DNA of 5,116 nucleotides from Chloroflexota bacterium (GTDB lineage Bacteria > Chloroflexota > Dehalococcoidia > Lucifugimonadales > JADFKI01). The translations under genes and the position numbers were made by a program. Location of the stretch: NCBI GenBank assembly GCA_024648655.1, contig JAGGDZ010000055.1:1-5116 (forward strand), written 5' to 3'. Below the pieces are notes generated by a model. That model was not told the DNA's origin, did not search any database, and was given only the letters and a program-made list of their open reading frames with translations. Each line of letters starts with the position of its first letter. Positions within the stretch are counted from its first letter, which is position 1. Positions 4,899 to 5,116 of the stretch are shown piece after piece.

Positions 4899-5116
4899 GC
4901 GTAGAAATTCAGGGCGGAACGAACGGCGAAGGGCTGCGCATTGCCATTGTCGTCGCGAACTTCAACGACTTTATCACTGCCAGGCTTCTTGACGGCGCAA
5001 GGGCGGCACTGGCGCGAAACGGCGTAAGAGACGATGACGTGACCGTAGTGTCCGTACCAGGATCTTTCGAGCTGCCTCTTGTGACCAAGAAAATGGCTGA
5101 GGCCAAACACCACGAT
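4895..5116 (+). CDS. ribH: 6,7-dimethyl-8-ribityllumazine synthase, N-terminal part (3' cut by window)
   Basis: Lumazine synthase condenses dihydroxybutanone phosphate with the reduced pyrimidine to give the substrate of RibE; it typically forms pentamers or 60-subunit shells. The first 74 residues are present, roughly half of a usual chain. They show R-I-A-I-V-V-A-N-F-N at 15-24 (beta strand and the aromatic substrate loop), I-T-A-R-L-L-D-G-A at 27-35, and the diagnostic V-P-G-S-F-E-L-P at 56-63, where Ala is more usual than Ser. The catalytic His lies beyond the window. The ATG overlaps the ribBA stop by 4 nt and has CAGGGG seven bases upstream, inside the ribBA coding end. It closes the core pathway, so ribBA and ribH, whose products directly meet, are translationally coupled. 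Confidence 0.95.
   Translation, partial: MSVEIQGGTNGEGLRIAIVVANFNDFITARLLDGARAALARNGVRDDDVTVVSVPGSFELPLVTKKMAEAKHHD

Noticed and set aside
4349..5113. Long minus-strand open frame (254 aa) opposite ribBA/ribH
   Set aside because: It is antisense to strongly conserved coding sequence, is Ser/Arg-rich and shows no family pattern; long antisense frames are common in GC-rich genes.
1..5116. CRISPR array, tRNA, rRNA, insertion sequence or attachment site
   Set aside because: No regularly spaced repeats, cloverleaf sequence, transposase motif or terminal inverted repeats were seen; the two tandem repeats have no spacers of CRISPR type.

Overview
The window carries most of a riboflavin (vitamin B2) biosynthesis operon on the + strand, led by a dCTP deaminase gene: dcd (1218-1805), ribD (1903-2994), ribE (3043-3651), ribBA (3675-4898) and the 5' part of ribH (4895 to the window end). 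Spacers shrink along the cluster from 97 to 48 to 23 nt and end in a 4-nt ATGA overlap, as expected of one transcription unit. Together the Rib proteins cover both branches of the pathway. RibBA makes the first pyrimidine intermediate from GTP and 3,4-dihydroxy-2-butanone 4-phosphate from ribulose 5-phosphate. RibD deaminates and reduces the pyrimidine. RibH condenses the two branches to lumazine, and RibE dismutates lumazine to riboflavin. The separate phosphatase step and the FMN/FAD kinase are not in view.

Upstream (1-1217) is a different kind of DNA. It starts with the 3' end of a fibronectin type III-like coding sequence (1-222). About 1 kb with no conserved gene follows. The only credible coding signal there is a small minus-strand ORF (498-713) encoding a 71-residue protein with a clear signal peptide and a good ribosome binding site. 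It ends at two consecutive TAG codons, after which the same frame stays open for 87 more codons, so it may be an intact small secreted protein or the front of a decayed gene. The leader of dcd holds a 26-bp tandem duplication and a possible hairpin.

Organism: GC-rich bacterial DNA with ATG starts and AGGAGG-type ribosome binding sites. The dcd product resembles the actinobacterial dUMP-forming type and the fused RibBA resembles the Bacillus type. My impression is a Chloroflexota (Dehalococcoidia/SAR202-like) genome or metagenome bin, but this rests on general resemblance and is an inference only.

The points most worth a second look are a His-to-Gln change at what should be a metal-ligand position in the RibB half of RibBA, a four-copy 13-bp tandem array that supplies the ribD stop codon, the split minus-strand secreted ORF, and the lack of any recognisable FMN riboswitch ahead of the rib genes. 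I did not find a clearly novel system: the main cluster is a standard pathway operon.
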